The notes under the pieces: generated by a model
The model's database searches: none
What the model was told of the DNA's origin: nothing
Seen by the model: the letters and a program-made list of their open reading frames with translations, nothing else
Position numbers and translations under genes: made by a program
NCBI RefSeq assembly: GCF_001039355.2
Contig: NW_019773792.1
Coordinates: forward strand, 289,134-323,726
Direction: 5' to 3'
DNA: 34,593 nt
Source: Lingula anatina
Lineage: Eukaryota > Brachiopoda > Lingulata > Lingulida > Lingulidae
Shown: in pieces, positions 1-9,894 of the stretch
How positions within the stretch are numbered: the first letter of the stretch is position 1
Layout: the number at the start of each line of letters is the position of its first letter

Positions 1-1110
1 CCCGTAGAGCAGCAATGAATCGACTATCTACGGAGATAATATCACCAGAGATATTCACGGAAATATTAATGTTCGGAGCCGAGATTTAATTACTGTACCC
101 CGCAGGGACGACGTGTGGGGAGGCGTGTGAGAGGCGGAGAGACTATTAAAAGATTAGGCGGTTTTTCTTTCATGTACGTCAGCCATTTTTAGGTCACCGG
201 CTTTGTAAAGCCTGGCTTAATTCGTTGAGAATGCGCTCATACAGTACATTATTTATATTAAGCTGCTGACTCAGCAGGTTGGTGTGAATGGCTATAAAGC
301 TAATAATGCTGCTGCAAATGAATGAAAACATACTACATTTGTAGTAGTGGTGAAATACATGTACTAGTAGTAATGGTAGTGTACATATTGGACTTGAAAG
401 AACTACACTTTTGGCTGGAAAATTCCACTCTGAAGCAACATTTGAGCTATGTTTTAAATAATTTCCCAAATTTGGTTAATTAAGTGGGTAAAAAAAAGAA
501 TTTCCTCTTAATGACCTGTAAAGGCAAGTGTACAGTAAAAAAGTTGCATCTATTTGTATCTTTTAATTAAAGGATGCATCAGGTATGTTTAAGCACATAC
601 GCTGGCTGCCTGAATTTTACAATTAATAGCCAATTCTTATGTTTTTACTTGTATTTCATTTTCTGTCTTCTTTCTTACATTGTATATATATTCATATTCA
701 GTAAAATATTCAAGATAGGTGTAAATGCCTCATAACAAATACAGATAATCCATATATATTTTCTTTCCTGTAGTTGTCTTTGGGGGGCATTGTCCTAGCA
801 GGCCCGTAGCCAGGGGGGGTTCGGGGGTTCAAAAGAACTGCCCCTTTTGTCAGGAAAAGGTCCATTTAGGGTAAAATTTGATCTAGGTACCCATAAGTTT
901 CATTGTAAAAGGTCCAATTTTTCAGAAAAAGAACCCCCCTGGTCCTAGTATCATGTTTTACCCACTGGTTTACAAATGCAGGACAATGATGCTTGTGCTG
1001 GTACGTATGCTTAAAGTTCAAGTAATTTTTTTGTCTGAGAATGAAGACTAGGTACTGTCTTGTTGACACTTGTGGTGAACCTTAACAAATAACACGGTTT
1101 TTCTCTTCAG
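1..1110 (+). promoter_or_regulatory. 5' flank and probable 5'UTR intron of the sirtuin gene
   Basis: No coding exon is supported here. Coding starts in an exon preceded by a good acceptor (pyrimidine run then CAG ending at 1110), so at least one upstream non-coding exon is expected. It probably lies in the relatively GC-rich first 170 bases or beyond the window edge. A CCATTTT motif near 183-189 could be a YY1-type site, but this is weak. The remainder is AT-rich sequence plus one small transposon copy (799-941). The transcription start cannot be placed from sequence alone. Confidence 0.35.
799..941 (+). mobile_element. CAGGCCCGTAGCC-type non-autonomous element, copy 1
   Basis: It starts CAGGCCCGTAGCC followed by a G run and shares the internal blocks TTTGATCTAGGT, AAAAGGTCCA and TTTTCAGAAA with the element at 19625-19794. 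The 7-bp sequence GTCCTAG lies on both sides (792-798 and 942-948), which fits a target-site duplication. The right end is shorter than in the 19.6-kb copy, stopping just after a C run. There is no coding capacity. CAG/CTG termini recall hAT elements, but hAT duplications are usually 8 bp, so the superfamily is left open. Confidence 0.6.
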
Positions 1111-1136
1111 ATCCCTTCTTTGCCTCACATACAACA

Positions 1137-4100
1137 ATGGCAGAGAAAACAAGCTATCTTTGTAGCTACAAGAAGTGCAATAAAAAAGAGGCTATAACAA
1201 GAGGAGGTTGCAGAGTGGAAATAAAGTCATTTGAGCCAGCACAGACAGGTAAAACATGGAAAACAGACTTGATTATTTCTGATTTAAATTAGAAAGTCGC
1301 TTTGTTCTTGGTGGTTTCCTTACATAAGGGGCAAAAAATAATAATATTAATTTTTAAAAAAATAAAGAAAAACAGTCGCTAGGACACTGAGCCATTTTTT
1401 TCTAATTTTTTTCCTTAAACTGAAAGTTATGTCTAATAAAATTATAAAACAATTGCTATAAGTATATAAATATACATCTGTATAGTCAGTGTTTCAAACA
1501 ATAGGAACCAGTATGTGGCCCATTTTTGAATTAAGGCAAGTTTCATAATAAATTTGTAGACAATATTATTTTTTATCAAATGTCCAATCTTTGGTTTTAG
1601 TTTTCCTGATCTTGTTGTTGGTGCCACCCCCCCCCCACCCCCCCACCTCTTGTCAAAACAAAAATAACTATAAAATACCACAAGATTGGCTCTTCATATT
1701 CAGTTCAACATTTAATATTATTATCATTATAATTGTTATTCTCGTGTTGTTTTCCCTTGGGTCTGTAGGATTAAAAGACAAAGATGCCTTGGTGAAGTGG
1801 GGGGACGCTGGTGATGCCATACTGCATGAAGAATGCTGGCGAAGTCTGGTCACCCAAAGCAAAGCTGCCGCATCCCACTCCTCAACACCAAACACCATGA
1901 CCCAAACTGAGGTTGCCATGGTAACAGAGGCAAAGAAGACGGCAGAGTATTTTGACTCTGAAGAGAAAGTGAAGTCTGAGGCCAAAAGAGTGGCTCACAT
2001 GCTGAGAGGGTCCAGCCATTGTATTGCTTTCACAGGTAAAATTTTTCCAAAGTTAAGCACTCCTTTTTTCATTAATTTAGAATTTTTTTTTTTTTTTGCA
2101 CCAAGACTACTGAATGACTGACACTTTTATCTAGTCAAGGGTAGCGCTAACGCTTGCCAATTTAGCCAAATGCTAAAACTGACTTAAAACAAGATGGGGT
2201 TCAATTGATTTGTTTTAGTCAAATTTAAATCATATGTAGTGAAAAGTGAAGAAAAGAAGTGATTTGGCTAAGCGAAAAACTTTGCTAGTGCTACCCCAGC
2301 TAGAAACAATGTCAGTTGTATGACTGACAGTCTGGACATCACTGTACAACTGTATATGTCAGCAGTAGTAATGATAAAATAGATTTGACACATTGTGTCT
2401 GTCACCTCTAACACAATCCAAATGAAATTCTTTACATTAGCATTGATTTTTTTAAAGTTACACCCAATATTTCTCAATATTTATAAAGAAATTAATTGTT
2501 ATGAGTTATTATTATTAATTTAGGAGCTGGTATTTCCACGTCAGCTGGTATTGGGGATTTCCGTGGCAAAAGTGGGAAGTGGACAGAAATGGACCGAGCT
2601 AAAGTCACAGGTATGAGAAAAATGAACAGCATGAAAGGACACAAAAAATTGGTAAATTAATGGAAAGTTCTTTCCATTGTCTTAAGTCAGCTCTACTATT
2701 TTTCCTTGACAAATGTGAAGTGGGTCAACGTTCATGAAAATATATGATACAGGCGCAATCCAGAGATATTTTCTGACTGTCTTCCAAATAATCTTTGTTT
2801 ATCCATCCTCCCTTTTAGACCGTCTTCTGACAGAAAAAATTACATACTCGTCAATGTAAACTTGAAAAACGTGCCATCTTCCAGAAGACCCTGAAGACGG
2901 CCTCAATTCGTCCCTGTGATAGGTGGAGCTAGGGGATGGGGGGGGGGGGGGGGGAGAGGGGAGGAGTGTCTCCCAAAAAGGGCACATTTACCCTATTGTA
3001 CATAACATGTCATGTTGTAGATCTTTCCATTTGGCTGCTCTTAGGTAGAGGGGATTTAAAGGTTGAAAAGTACTACACAAAATGACTGGAAAAAAGTTCA
3101 CTCTGAATCATAATTTGATAAGAATGATTATGGTAATTATAATAATACTTATTTTCAACAAGACATAGTTGGATTCTACAATAGGATATAAAAATTAGTA
3201 CAATTCTTTAAAACATAAAGTAAAATTAAAATTATGGTGTTTTGATCTAGATTTTGTACCATTCCTTACCATGATGGGTGAATTAAGAGGTCAAAATGTT
3301 CACTTTTCAGAAAAAGAACCCCCTTATGAAATTGCTGGTTTGATGCCTGTTTGGAGTATAGTGCCACTGACAATACTGGGGATATATATAATTTATATAT
3401 ATTTTAGGAAAAGGTGCTAAGAGCAAGGGTGGTTTCAGGTACTCAGACCTGCGTCCTACCTACACCCATGAGGCTCTGGTCAAGTTGATGAAGATGGGAA
3501 TACTGAAATATGTGATAAGTCAAAATACAGACGGTTTGCACAGGTAATGTTGAATATTGTAAGATGGGAATACTGAAATATGTGATAAGTCAAAATACAG
3601 ACAGTTTGCACAGGTAATGTGGAATATAGTATAATGGGAATACTGAAATATGTGATAAGTCAAAATACAGACGGTTTGCACAGGTAATGTGGAATATAGT
3701 AAGATGGGAATACTGAAATATGTGATAAGTCAAAATACAGACGGTTTGCACAGGTAATTTGGAAAATAATGAGAGGTGTATGTTTATCTGTGCCAACATT
3801 TTGTAAAACTTCTGTTGTTGATAAATGCAGTTTTTAATATTCATGATTTTTCTCTTAACAAGTTGCACTACATGCATGTATGTCAGTGCTGCTTAGATAA
3901 AATCAATCAAGTATTTTTTTTTTCATTTATTATATTTTCAAATATAGATAAATGTTTTTATTATTTGATCAAGAATTGTGTTACATTCAGGCTGTCTGGC
4001 ATTCCAAGAGATGGAATCTCGGAACTTCATGGGAATGCTTTCCATGAAAAATGTGAGGATTGTGGCACTAGATACGAGAGACCCTCTGCATCTCGCCTGG

Positions 4101-4186
4101 CGGGCGGAGTTCCCAAGGCATGTGAACAGTGCAGAATTAACCATAGAACAGGGAGGATGTGTGAGAGGAAGGTGTGTGTATACACA

Positions 4187-4222
<36 letters not shown>

Positions 4223-5508
4223 TGCATGCACATACATTTTTGTGAAATCATTTTATACCTCGTGTATACACACGAACACACACAGACAAACAGAAATGCT
4301 GACACACATTTTACCATATGACAATCGGGTATAGATATACATGTACACAAACGCATTTTTTTCAGTAAATAGAATATTCCAGAATGCTGTGGATTTCATA
4401 TTTATTAAATATCATAGAATGTCAAATTTTTCTCTATTTTGTCGTATCAGGGTTGCCAAGGTTACCTGATGAACACAATCATCAACTTTGGAGACAACTT
4501 GGAATCCCATGTCCTCAGCAAAGCTGTAGAACATGCTGAGAAGAATGACCTAGTTCTGTGTCTGGGGACCACGCTGATGGTTTCCCCAGCTAACAGTCTG
4601 GTGGAGATGGGGAAGAAACCAGTGAGACTTGTGATTTGTAACAGGTAAGAGAGGAGGACACAGTGAATAGCCTGTATCGCCTAAAAAAAAAAATAATAAA
4701 ATGGGTCGTTCACGATAAAAAGTGACTCCCTTGGTCAGATCAGTGAGACATACATTTTGTGTTACTGATGCATAATTCTACTTTGTTCCATTATTGTACA
4801 TGTATCTGTATTATGCTGCTTGTAGTGTTCACAAATATAATTCCCGGACATGTAAATTAATTTGATTAGAGTCGATTGCTTGTGCACTCGACTCGTTTTA
4901 TGGCCTTACCTGAAGTCATGTAACATAACATGCTGTATTTATTTCCCTCACAAAACAGAAAGAAATCAACTGCGATTTTTAAAACTGATGTATGCAAACA
5001 TAACACAAAATGTACGCGTCACTGATTTGACTCAGAGTTTTTTTTTTTTTTTTTTTTTTTTTTGTGAAAAGAAGGATACAGCTGCAATGAAAAGCTGTCC
5101 ACCAATAGTTCAAAGAAACTAATATAACGGTGAAGAGTTCAGTACGGAATCCTTATCAAGCAAGATGCCAAAATGTACTTTTGTAATTTTAAAAGAAGTT
5201 TTTAAAAAGAAATAATGACCCATTATTTAGATTAAGAGTTGCTTTGCTGTTCTCGATTTTATGAAATGGATTGCCAATTTATTGTCCTTTTCTGTGGACT
5301 CTATTCCAGGCAGCCCACGCCTATGGATGCCTTGTGTTATGAACCAGATGTCGCCAACGGTGGTCAGGTCGGTTCCAGGGTGTTTGGAGACTGTGATCAC
5401 TTGATGAGAGAGGTCATGAGGTGCATTCTACCCCAGGATGCATTGCAGGAATGGGAAGATGGGCGGGAGGATCGGATGGAAGAATATAACAAACAAAGAG
5501 AGTGCTGA
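1137..5508 (+). CDS. Class IV (SIRT6/SIRT7-type) NAD-dependent sirtuin with an N-terminal Cys/His module, 391 aa, 7 coding exons
   Basis: Exons are 1137-1248, 1769-2035, 2524-2610, 3408-3543, 3991-4171, 4451-4644 and 5310-5508. All introns are GT-AG, phases agree, and 1176 nt are coding. Sirtuins remove acyl groups from lysine using NAD; SIRT6/7 relatives are nuclear chromatin enzymes. Visible motifs are the NAD-binding GAGIST (127-132), GDFRG (137-141; most sirtuins have PDFRG), KWT (145-147), PTYTH (172-176), QNTDG (194-198), catalytic His in ELHGN (H214), zinc cysteines C222, C225, C258 and C263, NFGD (273-276), GTT (300-302) and NRQPT (325-329). KWT, PTYTH and QPT favour SIRT6/7, with SIRT6 slightly closer. 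An extra pair C245/C248 lies in the zinc region. Residues 9-60 carry C9-x4-C14, C25 and H57-x2-C60 before the catalytic core, absent from human SIRT6/7. The start has a good context (ACA ATG G) after a 5'UTR acceptor, although the frame stays open upstream to the acceptor. The exon 4 donor is inside a tandem array. Confidence 0.93.
1249..1768 (+). other. Sirtuin intron 1
   Basis: Phase 1 intron, donor GTAAAA and acceptor TCTGTAG. It holds an interrupted C run at about 1626-1647, AT-rich sequence and no recognised gene. It splits the N-terminal Cys/His module between C25 and H57. Confidence 0.85.
2036..3407 (+). other. Sirtuin introns 2 and 3 with small exon 3 between them
   Basis: Exon 3 (2524-2610, 87 nt) carries most of the NAD-binding loop. 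Intron 2 is AT-rich with a T run near 2084-2098. Intron 3 holds a G run (2938-2967) and a degraded copy of the CAGGCCCGTA element (about 3242-3352). Both introns are phase 1, so skipping exon 3 would keep the frame but remove the NAD-binding loop. Confidence 0.8.
3242..3352 (+). mobile_element. Degraded copy of the CAGGCCCGTA-type element in sirtuin intron 3
   Basis: It shares TTTGATCTAG, a TTTTCAGAAAAAGAACCCCC-like block and a right end ending GATGCCTG, matching in order the element at 19625-19794, whose right end reads GTACGGGTCTG. The left end is not recognisable, and the neighbouring G run at 2938-2967 may or may not belong to it. Boundaries are approximate. Confidence 0.45.
3491..3770 (+). 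repeat. Four 70-bp tandem units spanning the exon 4 / intron 4 junction of the sirtuin gene
   Basis: Units start at 3491, 3561, 3631 and 3701 with only a few differences between them (for example GACGG becomes GACAG in unit 2). Each holds the last 53 nt of exon 4, encoding KMGILKYVISQNTDGLH, then the donor CAG|GTAAT and about 17 nt of intron. Donors therefore sit at 3544, 3614, 3684 and 3754. Only the first gives an open product: using any later donor makes the message read CAC AGG TAA and stop directly after GLHR. Seventy is not a multiple of three. The high identity implies recent duplication or an assembly effect. Confidence 0.95.
3771..3990 (+). other. Remainder of sirtuin intron 4
   Basis: AT-rich sequence from the end of the tandem array to the acceptor TTACATTCAG at 3990. 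The intron is phase 2 and splits the Arg 201 codon. Nothing else is recognised. Confidence 0.75.
4172..4450 (+). other. Sirtuin intron 5 with a (TG)/(CA) microsatellite directly at the donor
   Basis: The donor is GTGTGTGTA, immediately followed by a CA-rich run with pure (CA)n at about 4189-4217 and a looser CA-rich stretch to about 4310. The acceptor is GTATCAG at 4450. The intron is phase 0 and separates zinc ligands C258 and C263. Several overlapping GT dinucleotides abut the junction, but only GT at 4172 preserves the phase to exon 6. Confidence 0.85.
4645..5309 (+). other. Sirtuin intron 6
   Basis: Phase 2 intron, donor GTAAGA and acceptor TATTCCAG. It contains a pure T run of about 26 bases (5038-5063) and otherwise AT-rich sequence without a recognised gene. 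Confidence 0.85.
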
Positions 5509-5707
5509 GGCGATGGCACTAAAAAACTGTCAGCTTTAAAACTTGGGTTGTGGAGAACTGAGTAATTTTTGTGATTTTACCGCTAAATACTTTTCTATTT
5601 TCTGTGATGAAGCTGAAGTATCCATTATGCTAAGTGCTTGACAATGACACCACATCATTTTGTGCAGCAATACGTGTACTAGTACATCGTTATCGAAATT
5701 ATTGATA

Positions 5708-5771
5708 TTATGCTTTACATTATTTTTATACTATATGTTATGCTTTACATTATTTTGATACTACATGTTAT
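5708..5771 (+). repeat. Short tandem duplication in the sirtuin 3' region
   Basis: Two adjacent imperfect copies of a unit of about 36 bp sharing TTATGCTTTACATTATTTT, differing at a few positions. No function is apparent. Confidence 0.7.
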
Positions 5772-6040
5772 GCCAATATGTTTAAAATCAACTGGTTTGA
5801 TTGCAATTGAACGCGTACAGCTTCATGTTCCTCGTTTTTGAAAACCTTTTGCATAAATCCACAAATATACATTTTATCGAACCTGATTTTGTCGTGTGTG
5901 ACGTTTTCACCTAAATTATTAGCTTTATAAATATATTTTAAGTGTCAATGACGTTTTGTGCACATAACTCCTAATGATTACTATCAGCACTTTTTTTTGA
6001 CAATTTTTGTGCATCAACATCAGTGCACTCCAGGACACCT

Positions 6041-6044
6041 ACAC

Positions 6045-6102
<58 letters not shown>

Positions 6103-6133
6103 TGCAAACACACACACACACACACACACACAC
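6041..6133 (+). repeat. Compound microsatellite (CT)n-(CG)n-(CA)n
   Basis: Long CT run to about 6089, then alternating CG to about 6102, then CA to about 6133. The alternating purine-pyrimidine CG and CA parts could adopt Z-DNA and the CT part a triplex in principle; that is inference. The block is followed by CGTCGCGCGTACG. Confidence 0.95.
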
Positions 6134-7561
6134 GTCGCGCGTACGATACGATCTTTTGGTATTTTTTTCTTTAATTAAGTATATAAAATACATTTTTAAA
6201 AGTTTGTTCTTTTTAAAGTATTTGTGAAAAATGCATGGAAGTGCACTTATTAAGTTGATTCTTACGTATGTTATTCGTTGTCACCTAAGACGGTCTACTA
6301 CTAGGGCTCCGTGGCCCCGCATTGCGACCGAGCGCAAGCGTCTCGATTCCATAACTCGCCCATACTCGCCCTGGTTGAATGACATATGCACGCTTTACCA
6401 AAAGCCCTTCTAGCTGTTACAAATTGACTTTAAAAAATATCGTTTTAACAAAAGCTCACCAACAACAATACCAGTAGTGTTTTTTACTTTCGAAATTGAA
6501 GGTAACAATAGTGTGATATATTTTCGTAATTGATAACCTTTACAACATTTTCCTCTTCACGTTGAATACTCTCGCACTAAACGCAGGGTTAGGCATACTT
6601 TCTAGCTCACTATCATATATATTCTTGGTATGTACATTTTGAAATATTTACTACATACGTATAATAATGTTTACAATACGTGTATGCTAGTGTAGTATAC
6701 ATAACAATAGAAGTCATACAACGCTAAATGAACAATAAAAGAACACTGAGACTTCATGTCTATTCAATAAATTTGAATACACGTAGCCAGAGTTGAGATG
6801 GTGAATTCTATATTAAGCTATCTCGTCAGTAATCAGCACTGCCGTAACTATACGGTGTGATTTATTCATATTGTGACTACGAGTCGAGGTTGAAATGGTC
6901 TGCATATCATCCCTTGTCATCTTTACCACGGTCCGATAGATCACTGTCATTAACGCCCGGAAAAGGAGGTGAGCGTTCCCTATACATAAAGTCACGCGGC
7001 GTTGTCTATTCAGAGCTATACAAAGTGCTAGGTGCTGCAGTAACAACCCCCGCTGCGTGGATGCTACCGTTGCGTAACTCGGTGATGTTTTAATTCAGGC
7101 TAATTACCCGAGTTAATTAAGTTGCAAGGTGTGCTGGTGTTATTAGTGTTGGTCACAGCTGTCCGAGCACGTCAACCAGCGTCAGTGCTGGAGCAAGGTT
7201 GAAAACTAGTTAACTTCCGAAGTGTAGCAGTTTCCTTTGGGAGATGAATAAGGATCTCTACCCGTAAGTCGTTTTATGTTTTGACAGCGTCGCCGAATTC
7301 TCCTGACAGGATCAACTGTTCCCTTTCCACAGGTACATGGTTTGTTTGATTTGAACCAAATTAATCGCATACATTAATTAGTTTCAGGACGAGGATTTAA
7401 ACGAAGTAATTACTCGGTATCTTCATGTTCAGAGTCCATTCGACAGATTCTTAATTACAAGGCTGTCTAGGCCGTTTTAGGTTTCTTGAGAACGACGCCC
7501 TTATTCCTACTAGAATAGTACATCGTGGTTCAGCAGGGCATTCACTGGTTAGCCAGTCAAG

Positions 7562-8867
7562 ATGGACGGAGTCCTTCTGCCAGCGAAATTCAGACAGGGT
7601 GGGGGAAAGCAACCAAAAACACCTCGCCCGCATCCACAAGTGGCCGCTAAATTTACCGAGGTGAAAAAAGAACTGGGGAATATCGAGTTCTGGCGTGCCG
7701 TTATCAGCGAATGCATAGCTACACTGCTCTATGTGCTTCTGGGATGTGCCTCCACGTTACGCTGGGACGTGTACGCACAGAACGCGACGTCAGACGTATC
7801 CAGCGGACACGTTAACAATGACGCAGGGACGACGGAAGCGACGTCGCAATGGACCCACGAAACTTTAGCGGCAAACTCCTCACATGCCGATGCCGATTTT
7901 TATATCGTGAGAGTGGCGTTTTGTTTCGGACTTGCCTACACCACCCTACAGGTCTGCTTCGGACATATTTCTGGCGGACACCTTAATCCAGCCATCACTA
8001 TAGCAACCGTTGTTACGTCGAAAATCTCCGTTGTCCGGGGGATAGGTTACGTGTTAGCGCAGTGCGGCGGGAGTATAGCTGGCGCGGCTTTACTATACGG
8101 GTAAGTTTTTACATAAACTCAGTTGTGTTTATAATTTAGTCAGGTCACTAAAATTCACCGAAACAGTAAAAGGTGTTATAAAAACGCACGGAGAGAGAAA
8201 ACACTGATATTCGATTTGTTTTTTTTTGTAAAAGAGCTGAATGTACGATAAGATACATAGGAAAATTAAAAAAGGACACGACGGGATTATATAACGATGC
8301 CCACAGGTCTTTTAATGTGTAGTTCCAGTAGCATATTTGTTAACACACATTTCCATTGGTTATATACATATACCAGGCTGGCAGCTCGGTTATACTGTAT
8401 TTCTGCACTGACCCTGTTTATTCATATTCTAATTACGAGGATACAAACGAGCCACCATACCAGTTGCATCTTTATTCTTTTTTCACTCTTTCGAGCCATT
8501 TCTGCACTCAAATGTGTCATCGGAACACGTTTTGGCAGAATAAAAGAGCGAGATATCGCCTGCAGAAATTAGAGGATCCGTTTGACGTCTCATCCTTTGA
8601 ATTTGATGCCAAAATAGTGAGTCATTTGTTGATGACGCAGTGTGGATGTTTACTGCAACATCTGCTTTGACAGTTTTGATGATCAAGCAGTTTTCATCTG
8701 TGATGAATAGTCCACTGAATATAAGGCCTCTATCCAAGATAAAAACATCTAAAACAAAGTATTTTGAAGAAACAACTAAATTATTTCCATCTTTAAATTA
8801 ATCTTGCATAGAGCGGATTATAAAAGAACCACCTGACGCCAACGCAGTGTAAATTGATTTAAGATCA

Positions 8868-8898
<31 letters not shown>

Positions 8899-9050
8899 AT
8901 CTTACGAAAGCAAATACACTTCTATTTTTACATTGCTGGTACTTGCCACTCGAAGGAGGGAGAGCGTGGCCCGAAATCAGCTTGAAAAAAATATGTGCAC
9001 TATTTCGAATGGTCTTTTTTATCAATCCACTCCTTTATTTATTTATCCAT

Positions 9051-9081
<31 letters not shown>

Positions 9082-9835
9082 TTTTTGAATCGTATGACGT
9101 GAAATGAAAAGAGGGTGCGTGTCGAGAGTTTGCCTCTTTATTTTTTATTTAAGTATTTGTTTGTTTGTCCTTTTATTCATTTCTTTATTCATTTCGAACT
9201 AACTACCAGATGTCAATGTCTCAATTTGCCACAGATGAAGAGAGATCTGCTTAAAGGTGTCGCAAGATTTCTTGCCTCCAGGTCCGCTCTCTCGTCAAGC
9301 TTATAATTATTACCGCGATACATATCTGCGCCACGCTGTTTTTACTACAGCATTTGAACATAACATGTATAAGCCTCGAAGAGGTGAGATCAGATAGTGA
9401 ACCCAGAAGGAGCGTCCTCATTAGCATACCGCCCTTGATTAAGATAGCGCGATCTAACTGTCCACTTGGACGCTGGCCGTGTCATTAACTCTCAATACCA
9501 GCCAGTGGGAATTTTGGTCCCGAAACTGGAATTTCAACTATGATGGGTAAAATGATAGATATCATTTCCTGATTCGTGTTTATATAAATGGCGCTTTCGA
9601 TTAAAAAATGTTATAAGGGTTATTATAGGTTAAATAGTGAGTTATGTATTACCTATATTTGTTTATGTGACATCATTGATACGTGCTTGTCCCGCCTAGG
9701 GGTATGTTGTATTTTATTGCTGCCAATGATATTAAAATAAAAGGCATTTACCGAAAACTGTGAGTATATAGTACTGCGCCAAACCTTACTAACTAAATAA
9801 ACACGTTGCAATCATTGCTTTTGTCTCTGCTCCTT

Positions 9836-9894
<59 letters not shown>

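Larger units (their letters stand above)
5509..7561 (+). other. Sirtuin 3' region, intergenic spacer and aquaporin 5' region
   Basis: After the sirtuin TGA there is AT-rich 3'UTR-like sequence. The nearest canonical AATAAA signals are far away, at 6734-6739 and 6766-6771; TATAAA and CATAAA variants occur earlier, so the cleavage site is unclear. A short tandem repeat (5708-5771) and a compound microsatellite (6041-6133) follow. From about 6850 the sequence is less AT-rich and leads to the aquaporin start. An in-frame TAG at 7550-7552 lies just before that ATG. No third gene is supported. Confidence 0.6.

Noticed and set aside
3561-3770. Extra sirtuin exons from tandem units 2-4
   Set aside because: The units lack acceptor sites before them and read into TAA right after the donor; they are repeat copies rather than additional coding exons.
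6281-6400. Possible tRNA-like sequence (GTCTCGATTCC resembles a B box)
   Set aside because: No matching acceptor stem or A box could be paired around it.
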